Below the pieces are notes generated by a model. That model did not search any database. It saw only the letters and a program-made list of their open reading frames with translations, and had not been told where the DNA came from. Positions 56,224 to 64,000 of a stretch of DNA of 64,000 bases are shown here, one piece after another. The DNA lies in the NCBI RefSeq assembly GCF_003992615.1, contig NZ_RZMY01000018.1, forward strand, positions 62,001-126,000, given 5' to 3'. Numbering within the stretch: the stretch's first letter is position 1; each line of letters begins with the position of its first letter. The position numbers and the translations under genes are program-made. The stretch comes from Flagellimonas beolgyonensis (GTDB taxonomy: Bacteria; Bacteroidota; Bacteroidia; Flavobacteriales; Flavobacteriaceae).

Positions 56224-57111
56224 ATGGAAATCCTTGACGGAAAAAAAATATCGAATCAGATTAAAGAAGAAATTGCCGTTGAGGTGGCCCAGATGAAGGA
56301 AAGAGGGGAAAAGGTCCCCCATTTGGCAGCCGTGCTCGTTGGTAACGATGGTGCCAGCCTAACCTATGTGGGCAGTAAGGTACGTTCCTGTAAAAAAATT
56401 GGTTTCGAATCCACCTTGATCCATCTGCCCGAAGACACTTCGGAAGAAGCGCTGTTGCAACAAGTCCACGATTTGAACAACAACCCCGATATAGATGGCT
56501 ATATTGTGCAATTGCCCCTTCCCAAACATATTGATGAGGAAAAGGTGTTGATGGCCGTGGATGCCGATAAGGATGTGGATGGGTTCCACCCCACCAATTT
56601 TGGTAAAATGGCCCTTGAAATGGAAACCTTCATTTCGGCGACGCCTTTTGGCATTATGGAATTGTTACGAAGATACAATGTGGACATTTCGGGTAAACAT
56701 GCTGTGGTGATCGGTCGTAGCCATATTGTGGGAAGGCCCATCAGTATTTTAATGAGCCAAAAAGGGAAGCCGGGCAATGCCACGGTGACACTGACTCATA
56801 GCCGGACAACGGATATCAAATCTTTGACACAGCAAGCCGATATTGTCGTCTCTGCCTTGGGAGTGCCCAATTTCCTAAAAGCCGATATGGTCAAGGAAGG
56901 GGCGGTGATCATCGATGTGGGAATTACCCGAGTTAGCGACGAGTCTAGAGAAAAGGGTTACTACATCACCGGAGACGTGGATTATGAAAATGTAAGCAAA
57001 AAGGCATCTTACATCACGCCGGTTCCTGGTGGGGTAGGCCCAATGACCATCGCTATGCTCCTAAAGAATACCCTGTTGGCCAGGGAGCGCCATAAGTCGA
57101 AAAGGGCTTAA
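56224..57111 (+). CDS. folD: Bifunctional methylenetetrahydrofolate dehydrogenase/cyclohydrolase
   Basis: FolD interconverts 5,10-methylene-, methenyl- and 10-formyl-tetrahydrofolate. It has 295 residues. Visible: the catalytic Tyr/Lys region ([17 protein letters not shown]), [25 protein letters not shown], the nucleotide-binding [17 protein letters not shown], and [21 protein letters not shown] chose the ATG at 56224; a TTG at 56218 would add two residues. Its end overlaps a convergent small lipoprotein gene by 4 nt. Confidence 0.97.
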   Translation: MEILDGKKISNQIKEEIAVEVAQMKERGEKVPHLAAVLVGNDGASLTYVGSKVRSCKKIGFESTLIHLPEDTSEEALLQQVHDLNNNPDIDGYIVQLPLPKHIDEEKVLMAVDADKDVDGFHPTNFGKMALEMETFISATPFGIMELLRRYNVDISGKHAVVIGRSHIVGRPISILMSQKGKPGNATVTLTHSRTTDIKSLTQQADIVVSALGVPNFLKADMVKEGAVIIDVGITRVSDESREKGYYITGDVDYENVSKKASYITPVPGGVGPMTIAMLLKNTLLARERHKSKRA

Positions 57112-57263
57112 TTCACGGTCTCGGTTTCCAAAGGAGCCGCCGTGGATTGTTGTTCCTCATCCGGATTGAGGTGATCGAACTCGGTATCCGCTTCATCGTT
57201 GGTACAACTGGAAACGGCCATGCCGGAAAACAGGATGGTGATCAAAAGTAAAATTGTTTTCAT
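57108..57263 (-). CDS. 51-residue lipoprotein
   Basis: A short open frame read directly on the minus strand: it begins [20 protein letters not shown] and continues [20 protein letters not shown] to a stop that overlaps the folD stop. The signal peptide with lipobox VSSC (Cys20) followed by an acidic tail is a convincing lipoprotein pattern even though the gene is tiny. Function unknown. About 120 nt of sequence without further features separates it from the next gene. Confidence 0.65.
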   Translation of the reverse strand: MKTILLLITILFSGMAVSSCTNDEADTEFDHLNPDEEQQSTAAPLETETVN

Positions 57264-57383
57264 AACGGTACGATTTGGGTTCGGCCCTTAGGCCTATTCA
57301 TTACATTTATAACGATTTACGTCTCAAATTCTTGTTTTTCTTGGCAATTATTCGATAACTTACCTGTACCTAACCAGAACAAT

Positions 57384-58010
57384 ATGGCCAAAACCGTAAG
57401 AAACAAGGTAGCCTGGATTGTATTTGTATTGTTGGCCATTGGTATTGGCCTGTATCCACTGATTTATCTATTTGCCACTGATGATTTTGGGCTGCTTTTG
57501 AGCAAATCCAAGGAACTATTGGCATCCGATATTTGGAATCTTGCCTTTTATGGACACATTAGTTTTGGGGGATTGGCGCTCTTGTCCGGTTGGTCCCAAT
57601 TCAGCAAAAAGCTGAGGGCCAAACATCTCAACCTGCACAGGACCTTGGGTAAAATTTACGTGATTTCGGTGCTAATAAGTGGACTCTGTGGTGTGTATAT
57701 CGGATTCTTCGCCACCGGAGGTTTGGTTTCTTCCTTAGGCTTTATCAGTCTTGGACTGGTTTGGTTATTTACCACAGTTGTGGCCTATGTCGGCGTAAAA
57801 CGAAAGGACATGTCCCTTCACCAAGGTATGATGATATACAGTTATGCCGCGTGCTTCGCTGCGGTAACCCTGCGAATTTGGTTGCCCTTGCTCACATTGG
57901 TTTTGGGAGAGTTCCTGACCGCCTATCGTATTGTGGCATGGTTATGTTGGGTGCCCAACATCCTGTTTGCCTACATTTGGGTGAGGCGCAAAGGCATAAC
58001 CTTGGTATGA
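57384..58010 (+). CDS. DUF2306-family membrane protein
   Basis: A 208-residue integral membrane protein with about six hydrophobic helices. Phrases such as HISFGGLALLSGWSQFSKKLRAKHLNLHRTLGKIYV and KDMSLHQGMMIYSYAACFAAVTLRIWLPL, with conserved His in LHRTLGK and LHQGMMI, fit DUF2306 (a family with the look of cytochrome-b561-like proteins). Activity is unknown. It ends directly against the convergent VOC gene without spacer. Confidence 0.85.
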   Translation: MAKTVRNKVAWIVFVLLAIGIGLYPLIYLFATDDFGLLLSKSKELLASDIWNLAFYGHISFGGLALLSGWSQFSKKLRAKHLNLHRTLGKIYVISVLISGLCGVYIGFFATGGLVSSLGFISLGLVWLFTTVVAYVGVKRKDMSLHQGMMIYSYAACFAAVTLRIWLPLLTLVLGEFLTAYRIVAWLCWVPNILFAYIWVRRKGITLV

Positions 58011-58433
58011 TTATTTGGCAAACAATTGCCCCATATCCTTAAAAGCCTTGAACTCCAAAGCATTGCCAGCTGGGTCCAAAAAGAACATGGTGGCCTGTTC
58101 CCCGACTTCACCTTTAAATCGAATGTAAGGTTCAATTACAAAATCAATGCCCTTGGCTTCCAATTTTTTGGAAAAGGACTCGAAGGTTTCCCATGGCAAA
58201 ACAACACCATAGTGTGGAACAGGTACATTTTTTCCATCCACAGGATTGGTGTGCAGTTCTTCTTCGGATTTTGGTTTGTAATGGATCACCAATTGATGAC
58301 CAAATAGGTTGAAATCTACCCAGTGGTCTGCACTCCGGCCTTCTTCACACTCCAAAACGTCACGGTAAAAAGTACGGCATTCATCCAAATTATGAACTGG
58401 GATAGCCACATGAAAGGGGGTTATGTTTTGCAT
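58011..58433 (-). CDS. VOC-family dioxygenase/glyoxalase-like protein
   Basis: A 140-residue protein with the two beta-alpha-beta-beta-beta units of the VOC fold: [46 protein letters not shown] and [59 protein letters not shown]. His8, His in the second unit and Glu in ALEFKAF are possible metal ligands. The substrate is unknown. Its start lies 33 nt after the hydrolase gene on the same strand, so both could be transcribed from the promoter by the HxlR operator. Confidence 0.88.
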   Translation of the reverse strand: MQNITPFHVAIPVHNLDECRTFYRDVLECEEGRSADHWVDFNLFGHQLVIHYKPKSEEELHTNPVDGKNVPVPHYGVVLPWETFESFSKKLEAKGIDFVIEPYIRFKGEVGEQATMFFLDPAGNALEFKAFKDMGQLFAK

Positions 58434-58466
58434 GGTTTATTTTTTGTGAAAATTAGAACAACTTTT

Positions 58467-59306
58467 TCAAGCTTCCAAAAAAGAGATGATCTGATCGTTC
58501 ACATCATCTTGGTGCATGGAGTGGCCCAAGCCTTCGGTGCTCACCAAAGTACTGTTTTCCCAATTCTGGTTTACGGCGACCGATGCATGATAGGGGGTTA
58601 TGGCATCAAATTTATCGTGGAACAACAATCCTTTTTTGCTCAAGGAACGTGCAAATTGGGAGGTGGAAAACTCATCGATGCGAAATCCGAACCGATCCAA
58701 GACATACCTGTCCAATTGCTTCATCACGCGGTTGTTGAACTTCAGGATATCTTGAAAATGTTGCATGATTTCATGAAATTCGGATGGAGAACCAATGGTC
58801 ACCATTTTTTCCACATCCGGACATGGATTTTTGTACTGGTTGTAAATAATGGTCATACCACCTACCGAATGTCCGATCAAATGCTGTGGATTGTATTTTT
58901 TCACCATGTGGTTCACTGCTTTTTCATACAGCGGAACATACAGGTGTTTGCCCGTGGAATAGCCATGTGATGGGGCATCAAAGGCAATGACGTTAAAATC
59001 GGCTTCGCGTAGTTTCTTGATCAAATTGCGCCACCTAAAGGTGTTGCTTTCCCAACCATGCACCAATAATACCGTTTCCTTGTTTCCCGGCCAGTGGTAG
59101 GACTGTACTTTATGGCCTTCAACTTCCTCCACATTCAATTTGGCTTGGTCAAGGTAATCTGCCTGTTGGGGCTGAACACGGCCTTTGCGGACGGTACAGA
59201 ATAGATGAAAGGCACTTTCTGCCGCTTTTTTGGGGGCGATCAGGGTGTATATATTATAATATTGGCCATAGGCCAAGGGCATTATTTGCTTGATGAGCTT
59301 TTTCAT
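58467..59306 (-). CDS. Alpha/beta hydrolase
   Basis: A 279-residue serine hydrolase. The oxyanion segment is LLVHGWESNTFRW, the nucleophile Ser147 is in GHSVGG, the acid is expected near DAITPYHASVAVN, and the His near GLGHSMHQDDV. The N-terminal 50 residues are slightly hydrophobic (MPLAYGQYYNIYTLIAPKKAAESAFHLF). Substrate unknown. A palindrome for an HxlR-type repressor lies 3 nt before its start, and the HxlR gene is divergent. Confidence 0.9.
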   Translation of the reverse strand: MKKLIKQIMPLAYGQYYNIYTLIAPKKAAESAFHLFCTVRKGRVQPQQADYLDQAKLNVEEVEGHKVQSYHWPGNKETVLLVHGWESNTFRWRNLIKKLREADFNVIAFDAPSHGYSTGKHLYVPLYEKAVNHMVKKYNPQHLIGHSVGGMTIIYNQYKNPCPDVEKMVTIGSPSEFHEIMQHFQDILKFNNRVMKQLDRYVLDRFGFRIDEFSTSQFARSLSKKGLLFHDKFDAITPYHASVAVNQNWENSTLVSTEGLGHSMHQDDVNDQIISFLEA

Positions 59307-59309
59307 TAG

Positions 59310-59324
59310 GTTACTTTTTGTAAC
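59310..59324. promoter_or_regulatory. Candidate HxlR operator GTTAC-TTTTT-GTAAC
   Basis: A perfect dyad with 5-bp arms and an AT spacer lies 3 nt before the hydrolase ATG and 80 nt before the HxlR gene. The form TTACnnnnnGTAA is of the kind known for HxlR/YodB-family operators. A 7/8 -7 box for the hydrolase (TACTTTTA, minus strand, 59343-59350) would put the dyad inside the short leader, where a bound repressor would block transcription. Confidence 0.6.
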
Positions 59325-59403
59325 TTACTCTTAATTTGATACTAAAAGTACATATTCATTTTTAAAAATTAAAGTAGTCACTAACTGAAAACTAGGTGTT
59401 TAT

Positions 59404-59826
59404 ATGGAAACTGTTACTGAAAATCAAAAAGTTAGGACCGTAAAAAAATTGGAAAAAATGTTCGGCCACATCGATTATAAGAACCCGCCCGAACTTTGCC
59501 CGGTACGTGATGTGATGTCGGTCGCCTCCGATCAATGGAGCGTGTTGATCTTATTGTGGTTGGGGTATTTTCAGGTGCTACGGTTCAATAAATTGAAAAA
59601 ATACGTGTATGGCATTTCCAATAAAGTGCTGAGTCAACGACTCAAAGTATTGGAGGCCGATGGCTATTTGAAACGCAAGGCATACCCCGAAGTGCCTATT
59701 CGGGTGGAGTATAACCTGACCGACTTCGGGCGTTCGTATGTGGAAAAGCTGTTGGATCTGGCCGAATGGATGCACGATAATAGCCCTAAAGTAATTGCCA
59801 ATCGGGAACGTTACGGCTTATTTTAA
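59404..59826 (+). CDS. HxlR-family winged-helix transcriptional regulator
   Basis: A 140-residue regulator: CPVRDVMSVASDQWSVLILLWLGY, LRFNKLKKYVYGISNKVLSQRLKVLEADGYLKRKAYPEVPIRVEYNLTDFGRSYVEKL. The conserved Cys32 before the first helix is the redox- or electrophile-sensing residue in relatives such as YodB. It probably controls the divergent alpha/beta hydrolase and perhaps itself. The signal is unknown. Confidence 0.92.
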   Translation: METVTENQKVRTVKKLEKMFGHIDYKNPPELCPVRDVMSVASDQWSVLILLWLGYFQVLRFNKLKKYVYGISNKVLSQRLKVLEADGYLKRKAYPEVPIRVEYNLTDFGRSYVEKLLDLAEWMHDNSPKVIANRERYGLF

Positions 59827-59831
59827 AACAG

Positions 59832-60374
59832 TTACTCCCATCCCAACATCAAATACTTGATCTTGGCTTCATCAGGAATCTGTACCTCTTCTACCTTGGT
59901 ACTGAACCTTAGATTTTCAGGTAGCTCTTCCTTGTCGATTGTAAAATAGAGATTGCTATTTTCAGGAAAAACAACCACACTGCTCAAAGTAGCCACAATC
60001 TTTTTTATAGGGTATTTCCTTTTGATTTCCCCAAACGTACTGGTCAGTCCAACGCCATTGTCCGAAACATAGCGCTTGTCCATGATGCGCACATTTTCCA
60101 CGTTGGGTATGCTGTCGCTACTTGGGGTGATGATGAGGAGATGTTTGCCCCCTTTTTCGAATATGTCGATTTTTTTACCGGAAGAACTTAGGGCAACCGT
60201 GGTGTCCCGAACAATGGAATCTTGTGCAAATACGGTTTCCAGTTCTTCAATTGTTGTGTTTTGGGACAAAGGCCCCACAGTGGTTTCGGTGATTAGGAAT
60301 TTGGTGTCTTTTTGACAAGACTGCACAACTGCGATACCCAGAAAAAGGGTAAATAATTGGATATTCTTTCTCAT
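59832..60374 (-). CDS. Lipoprotein of unknown function downstream of the HerA-like gene
   Basis: A 180-residue lipoprotein with lipobox VQSC (Cys20) and the start MRKNIQLFTLFLGIAVVQSC. The body contains a repeat-poor beta-rich domain (VENVRIMDKRYVSDNGVGLTSTFGEIKRKYPIKKI), a pattern similar to that of small flavobacterial proteins of unknown function. It follows the HerA-like gene by 4 nt, so the two are co-transcribed, though one product is cytoplasmic and the other is expected in the envelope. Confidence 0.75.
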   Translation of the reverse strand: MRKNIQLFTLFLGIAVVQSCQKDTKFLITETTVGPLSQNTTIEELETVFAQDSIVRDTTVALSSSGKKIDIFEKGGKHLLIITPSSDSIPNVENVRIMDKRYVSDNGVGLTSTFGEIKRKYPIKKIVATLSSVVVFPENSNLYFTIDKEELPENLRFSTKVEEVQIPDEAKIKYLMLGWE

Positions 60375-60378
60375 AAAA

Positions 60379-61896
60379 TTAGCGCATCACTTTTTTTAAC
60401 ACACCCATTACACCCCTAATAAATGTGGCACTGGTCAATACTTTTACCACAGGATTCATTCGAGTGCTTCTTCGCGAAGTAGTGGTTCGTCGTGTTGATG
60501 TGGATTTTTCTTTTTCTCTTTCTTTTTCAGCTTCTCTTTCGGCCCGTTCCATCTTGGCGTTCAAGATTTCATAGGCACTTTCCCGATCGATTTCCTCATT
60601 GTATTTTTTGATCAATTTGGATTGGTTCAATACTTCCTTGAGTTCACTATCCGTCAAGACGTCCATACGGCTCATCGGCGCTCGCATCATGGTAGCCGCC
60701 AATGGGGTGGGCCTTCCTTTTTCGTCTAAAGCGGAAACCAAGGCTTCCCCTGTTCCCAAGGAGGTCAAAACTTCTGCTGTATCGTAAAATTCCGTAATGG
60801 GATAATTTTGTGCCGTTAGTTTGATGGCCTTTCGATCCTTGGCCGTAAAAGCCCGCAGGGCATGTTGTACCTTCAATCCCAATTGTGCCAGAACATCATC
60901 AGGTACATCGGTTGGGTTTTGGGTCACAAAATAGAGTCCGATCCCTTTGGAGCGAATTAGTTTTACAATACTTTCAATTTGGTCCAATAGGGCTTTGGAG
61001 GCGTTGTCGAAAATCAAATGGGCCTCATCAATGAACAAAACAAGTTCAGGTCTGTCACTATCCCCTTGTTCCGGAAAGGTGGAATAGATCTCTGCCAACA
61101 AGCTCAACATAAAGGTCGAGAACAACTTGGGACGGTCTTGGATATCCGTCAATCGAATAATGTTCACATAACCCCTGCCATTTTCATCGATGCGTACCAA
61201 ATCTTCCACATCAAAGGATTTTTCGCCAAAAAATAAATCGGCACCTTGTTGTTCCAATTCGATGATCTTTCGGAGGATGGTACCCGTGGAACTGGTCGAG
61301 ATTCGGCCATAGGATTCCTGAAATTCCTCTTTCCCATCACCGGTGGCATATTGCAATACTTTTTTGAAATCCTTCAGGTCCAAAAGCGGCAACTTGTTGT
61401 CGTCACAGTATTTGAAAACAACGGCCACAATGCCTTCTTGGGTTTCGGAAAGGTCAAGGATACGGGAGAGCAACACCGGTCCAAATTCGGACACGGTAGC
61501 CCGCAAGCGCACCCCATTTTGTTCGGAGAGGGAAAGGATTTCTACAGGAAATCCCTTGGCCTCGAAGGGCAATCCTATTTTTTCGTGCCGTTCATCAATT
61601 TTGGGATGGCCTGGGCTGGGCTGGGCAATACCGCTCAAATCACCTTTCAAATCCATCAAAAGTACCGGGATGCCCTTATCGGAAAGGTTCTCGGCCAAAA
61701 CCTGAAGGGTCTTGGTCTTTCCCGTTCCCGTGGCCCCGGCAATCAGTCCGTGTCGGTTCAAGGTTTTGAGAGGTATTTTTACAAAGGCATTGGTGATGGT
61801 TTCACCTTCCAACATGGCAGCGCCCATCGTAATGTAATCGCCTTTCATGGTGTAGCCCTGTTCGATGTGTTCAAAGAATTTTTCTTTGTCGCCCAT
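60379..61896 (-). CDS. HerA-like helicase/ATPase (DUF853 family)
   Basis: A 505-residue ATPase of the HerA/FtsK superfamily, DUF853 branch. The Walker A motif GATGTGKT is at 54-61, then LLMDLKGDLSG and Walker B LVLFIDEAHLIF; GLYFVTQNPTDVPDDVLAQLGLKVQHALRAFT is the conserved C-terminal motif. The tail is highly charged and repetitive (EREAEKEREKEKSTSTRRTTTSRRSTR). I chose the ATG at 61896 instead of a TTG at 61905. No NurA nuclease partner is adjacent, so a role in DNA end processing is not supported. Confidence 0.88.
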   Translation of the reverse strand: MGDKEKFFEHIEQGYTMKGDYITMGAAMLEGETITNAFVKIPLKTLNRHGLIAGATGTGKTKTLQVLAENLSDKGIPVLLMDLKGDLSGIAQPSPGHPKIDERHEKIGLPFEAKGFPVEILSLSEQNGVRLRATVSEFGPVLLSRILDLSETQEGIVAVVFKYCDDNKLPLLDLKDFKKVLQYATGDGKEEFQESYGRISTSSTGTILRKIIELEQQGADLFFGEKSFDVEDLVRIDENGRGYVNIIRLTDIQDRPKLFSTFMLSLLAEIYSTFPEQGDSDRPELVLFIDEAHLIFDNASKALLDQIESIVKLIRSKGIGLYFVTQNPTDVPDDVLAQLGLKVQHALRAFTAKDRKAIKLTAQNYPITEFYDTAEVLTSLGTGEALVSALDEKGRPTPLAATMMRAPMSRMDVLTDSELKEVLNQSKLIKKYNEEIDRESAYEILNAKMERAEREAEKEREKEKSTSTRRTTTSRRSTRMNPVVKVLTSATFIRGVMGVLKKVMR

Positions 61897-61933
61897 GGTG
61901 TTCAATTTCCGATAAAAATAGGGTAATTTTAAG

Positions 61934-61941
61934 CAAATCTA
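61934..61941 (-). promoter_or_regulatory. -7 box (TAGATTTG) of the HerA-like gene
   Basis: On the minus strand TAGATTTG matches TAnnTTTG and would give a leader of about 30 nt. It overlaps the region of the divergent ridA-like gene, whose own -7-like box is TAATTTTA at 61924-61931 (7/8). Confidence 0.6.
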
Positions 61942-61952
61942 AAAACACGATC

Positions 61953-62405
61953 ATGAAACCTTTTCACTATACACTTTTGTCTTTTTTGTTATGTGCGATC
62001 ATGACAACCACCTATGCACAGGAAAGTACGGTGCTTATTTTTCATAAATCGCACGAACCCAAAAAGCAGCAGGCTCCATTCAGCGATGTGGTTCAGGCGG
62101 GCAACCTGTACTTTTTGGCAGGACAGATCGGTATGGACCATTCCACACGGACCCTGGTGGAAGGAGGTATTCAAGCGGAAACAGAGCAGGCCATTAAAAA
62201 TATTGAGGCCGTTTTGGCCCAGCACAATCTTACCTTGGAGAATGTGGTCAAGTGTACCGTGATCTTGAGCACCATGGATGATTTTTCATCCTTTAACGAG
62301 ATTTATACCCAATATTTCACCAAAAAACCGGCCCGAACCACCTTTGCGGCTTCAGGAATAGCGGCCAAAGGTAAAATAGAAATTGATGTGATCGCAGTAA
62401 AATGA
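61953..62405 (+). CDS. RidA-family protein with a signal peptide
   Basis: A 150-residue Rid/YjgF protein. The RidA core covers about 30-150: LYFLAGQIGMD, GGIQAETEQAIKNIEAVLAQHNLTLENVVKCTVILSTMDDFSSFNEIYTQYF, and PARTTFAASGIAAKGKIEIDVIAV. The catalytic Arg of deaminating RidA proteins is kept (Arg128 in KPARTTF). The unusual part is the N-terminus, a Sec signal peptide (hydrophobic 7-20, YAQ at 21-23), so it is exported, unlike the cytoplasmic family that removes reactive enamines/imines. The substrate in the periplasm is unknown. Confidence 0.88.
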   Translation: MKPFHYTLLSFLLCAIMTTTYAQESTVLIFHKSHEPKKQQAPFSDVVQAGNLYFLAGQIGMDHSTRTLVEGGIQAETEQAIKNIEAVLAQHNLTLENVVKCTVILSTMDDFSSFNEIYTQYFTKKPARTTFAASGIAAKGKIEIDVIAVK

Positions 62406-62447
62406 TGAAGGGCCATCGGGAAATTTAAAGCTTTGGGCGGTAAAAAT

Positions 62448-62476
62448 TTGAACTCTTGAATTACTTCGTATCTTTC
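62448..62476 (+). promoter_or_regulatory. Probable promoter of the lectin-domain protein
   Basis: TTG at 62448-62450, an 18-nt spacer and TATCTTTC at 62469-62476 (7/8 to TAnnTTTG). The expected start is near 62483, with a leader of about 22 nt before the TTG start codon. Confidence 0.5.
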
Positions 62477-62504
62477 AAACTTGCGAGAACACAAGTGATA
62501 TAGG

Positions 62505-64000
62505 TTGAAATTAAATAAAAAATTAAAGTATTCACTCTTCATTGGGCTTTTTGGCCTGTTTTCCAATTTGCTGTGTGCCCAAGGAAATGTGGCCCCCCAA
62601 ATAATTGCCACGGGTGATCAGTTCTATTGCCCGCAATCGATGCTGCCCATCACCACGGATTTTAATATCGTAGATCCGGATGATACAGAAATCGATGCCT
62701 TTTATATCCAGATTTCCACCGGTTACGAGCGCGGTTTTGATGTACTGAGCCTACAAAACAGTCACCCTACCGTTACCACCAATTGGAATGCCCAAGAAGG
62801 GAAATTAACGCTTACTGGAGTAGGTGGTGTCCCCATGTTGTATACGGATCTTATCGCTGCGGTCAGGGATGTGGTGTTTGAAAGTGCTTCTGCTTCGCCT
62901 GAGGAAGAAAAGTTTTTTTCATTGACCATCGGAAATGCAAATTATTTGCCTGAAACCGGGCATTACTACGAATATGTATCCGATGTGGGCATTCGCTGGG
63001 ACGATGCCAGAACTGCGGCGGAGAATAGGACCTATTTTGGGCTGCAAGGCTATTTGGCTACCATAACTTCTGCTGCCGAGGCCCAAATTACTGGGGAACA
63101 AACTACTGGAACAGGTTGGATCGGTGGTTCGGACGAACAAACCGAGGGTGTATGGCGATGGATGACTGGGCCAGAGCAAGGGCAGGTTTTTTGGAATGGA
63201 GACAATACAGGCAGTAGTCCAAACTTTGCGTTTTGGAACACCAATGAGCCCAACAACTTGGGTGACGAGGATTACGCCCATATTACCGCCCCAGGTGTCG
63301 GAATAACAGGTTCGTGGAACGATCTTCGCATTACTGGAGATCCCACAGGGGATTATCAACCCAAAGGATATATAGTGGAATATGGGGGTATGCCTGGTGA
63401 TCCGATACTGAATTTATCTGCCAGCACAAAAATCACAACACCTAAAATTACTTCAGTTACGCCTGGTACCATTTGTGGTTCTGGTACTGTGAGTCTGCAG
63501 GCCACATCTTCTTTTGGTGATGTGGTTTGGTTTGAAACAGAGACCGGTGGAACCGCTTTGGCCACTGGGAATAATTTTGACACCCCTGTTTTGGATAGTT
63601 CCAAAACCTATTACGTTATGGCTTCGTATAATGGTTGCATGGTAAGTGAGCGACTTCCGATCCGGGCAACGGTTTTAATTCCACCCAATATCAATGATGG
63701 AATCACGTTGACGAATTGTGATGAGGATGGGGTTGCGGATGGTTTTACCCAATTTGACCTTACCCAATATTTGGATTTGCTCAGTACTGAAGATGGCAAT
63801 TTTGCGTTCACTTTTTACCTCTCCGAAGCGGATGCGGAAAATCGTGCAAATGAAATCGACGCTCAAAATTTCAATAATGCGGTGGCCGACCAATTGTTTT
63901 TTCGAGTAGAAGGCACTGGCGATTATTGCTATGCTATCGGCTCGGTATTTTTGGACGTTTCCACAACATCATTTCCAAATGGGTATGTGTATGCCCTTGA
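62505..64000 (+). CDS. Secreted protein with C-type lectin and Ig-like domains (3' partial)
   Basis: A reading frame of 498 codons that is open to the right edge. It begins with TTG at 62505; a TGA at 62496-62498 in the same frame rules out a start further upstream. The signal peptide is 1-25 (LFIGLFGLFSNLLCAQ). A cadherin/Ig-like beta region (28-140) precedes a C-type lectin domain at about 152-294, with WIGGSD, the sugar/calcium motif EPN (248-250) and WND (271-273). An Ig-like domain (about 318-390; CGSGTVSLQATSSFGDVVWFETETGG) and the beginning of a further repeat (NCDEDGVADGFTQFDL) follow. Proteins of this kind usually end with a type B T9SS/gliding-motility C-terminal domain, which would lie outside the window. 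Confidence 0.85.
   Translation, partial: MKLNKKLKYSLFIGLFGLFSNLLCAQGNVAPQIIATGDQFYCPQSMLPITTDFNIVDPDDTEIDAFYIQISTGYERGFDVLSLQNSHPTVTTNWNAQEGKLTLTGVGGVPMLYTDLIAAVRDVVFESASASPEEEKFFSLTIGNANYLPETGHYYEYVSDVGIRWDDARTAAENRTYFGLQGYLATITSAAEAQITGEQTTGTGWIGGSDEQTEGVWRWMTGPEQGQVFWNGDNTGSSPNFAFWNTNEPNNLGDEDYAHITAPGVGITGSWNDLRITGDPTGDYQPKGYIVEYGGMPGDPILNLSASTKITTPKITSVTPGTICGSGTVSLQATSSFGDVVWFETETGGTALATGNNFDTPVLDSSKTYYVMASYNGCMVSERLPIRATVLIPPNINDGITLTNCDEDGVADGFTQFDLTQYLDLLSTEDGNFAFTFYLSEADAENRANEIDAQNFNNAVADQLFFRVEGTGDYCYAIGSVFLDVSTTSFPNGYVYAL

Noticed and set aside
58323..58970. 215-codon plus-strand open frame opposite the VOC and hydrolase genes
   Set aside because: Antisense to two well-supported genes and without a recognisable domain.
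61246..61926. 226-codon open frame opposite the HerA-like gene
   Set aside because: Antisense shadow of a gene with intact Walker motifs; no own promoter or domain.

Overview
The window looks like chromosomal DNA of a marine member of the Flavobacteriaceae (Bacteroidota), probably close to the Muricauda/Allomuricauda/Flagellimonas group. The genus is an inference; the family call is better supported. Supporting signs are: a SusC/SusD pair; a FecI/FecR/TonB-receptor set with an STN-domain receptor; many Sec-type lipoproteins; DUF5723-like and carboxypeptidase-regulatory-domain envelope proteins; almost no Shine-Dalgarno sequences; and repeated use of the Bacteroidota -7 promoter element TAnnTTTG. 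No rRNA, tRNA, CRISPR array, insertion sequence or phage gene was seen.

Layout. 1-6600: envelope proteins, rarA, a rhomboid protease, rlmB, and a tandem pair of secreted paralogues. 6630-12680 (minus strand): a SusC-SusD-lipoprotein operon without carbohydrate-active enzymes, closed by a clear terminator. 13130-30400: one very long run of translation genes (rpsL-rpsG-fusA-rpsJ, then the S10, spc and alpha clusters through secY, infA, rpmJ, rpoA and rplQ), with a promoter at 13108-13137 and a strong terminator at 30368-30399. Several spacers inside it carry possible RNA structures. 30436-36068: carA, eno, a glycogen synthase and citrate synthase, three of the four with clean terminators or promoters. 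36073-39468: a small membrane-anchored protein, two guanidino-modifying-enzyme superfamily hydrolases (DDAH-like and CtlX) and a Pr6Pr-type membrane protein.

39469-41627 is the accessory-looking part. It is a cluster of REP-like palindromes with a 148-bp tandem duplication, an AT-rich gene of unknown family (40220-41209), a small hypothetical gene and a seven-copy heptamer array. A 23-bp exact direct repeat lies on either side of the two genes. A 16-nt REP core found here recurs at 43315 and also inside the coding sequence of argS.

41628-48293: an envelope protein with a regulatory-like domain, an SDR/unknown/VOC operon, argS, and an MtfA-type peptidase. 48277-54711: an ECF sigma factor, a FecR anti-sigma factor and an STN-type TonB receptor on one strand, diverging from two aspartate-rich repeat lipoproteins. 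The two directions share an overlapping palindromic -7 element. This is the best candidate for an undescribed regulated surface system. 54815-64000: ffh, folD, a 51-residue lipoprotein, a DUF2306 protein, VOC protein, alpha/beta hydrolase with a divergent HxlR regulator and likely operator, a HerA-like ATPase with a lipoprotein partner, an exported RidA protein, and the start of a large secreted C-type-lectin protein that runs off the right edge.
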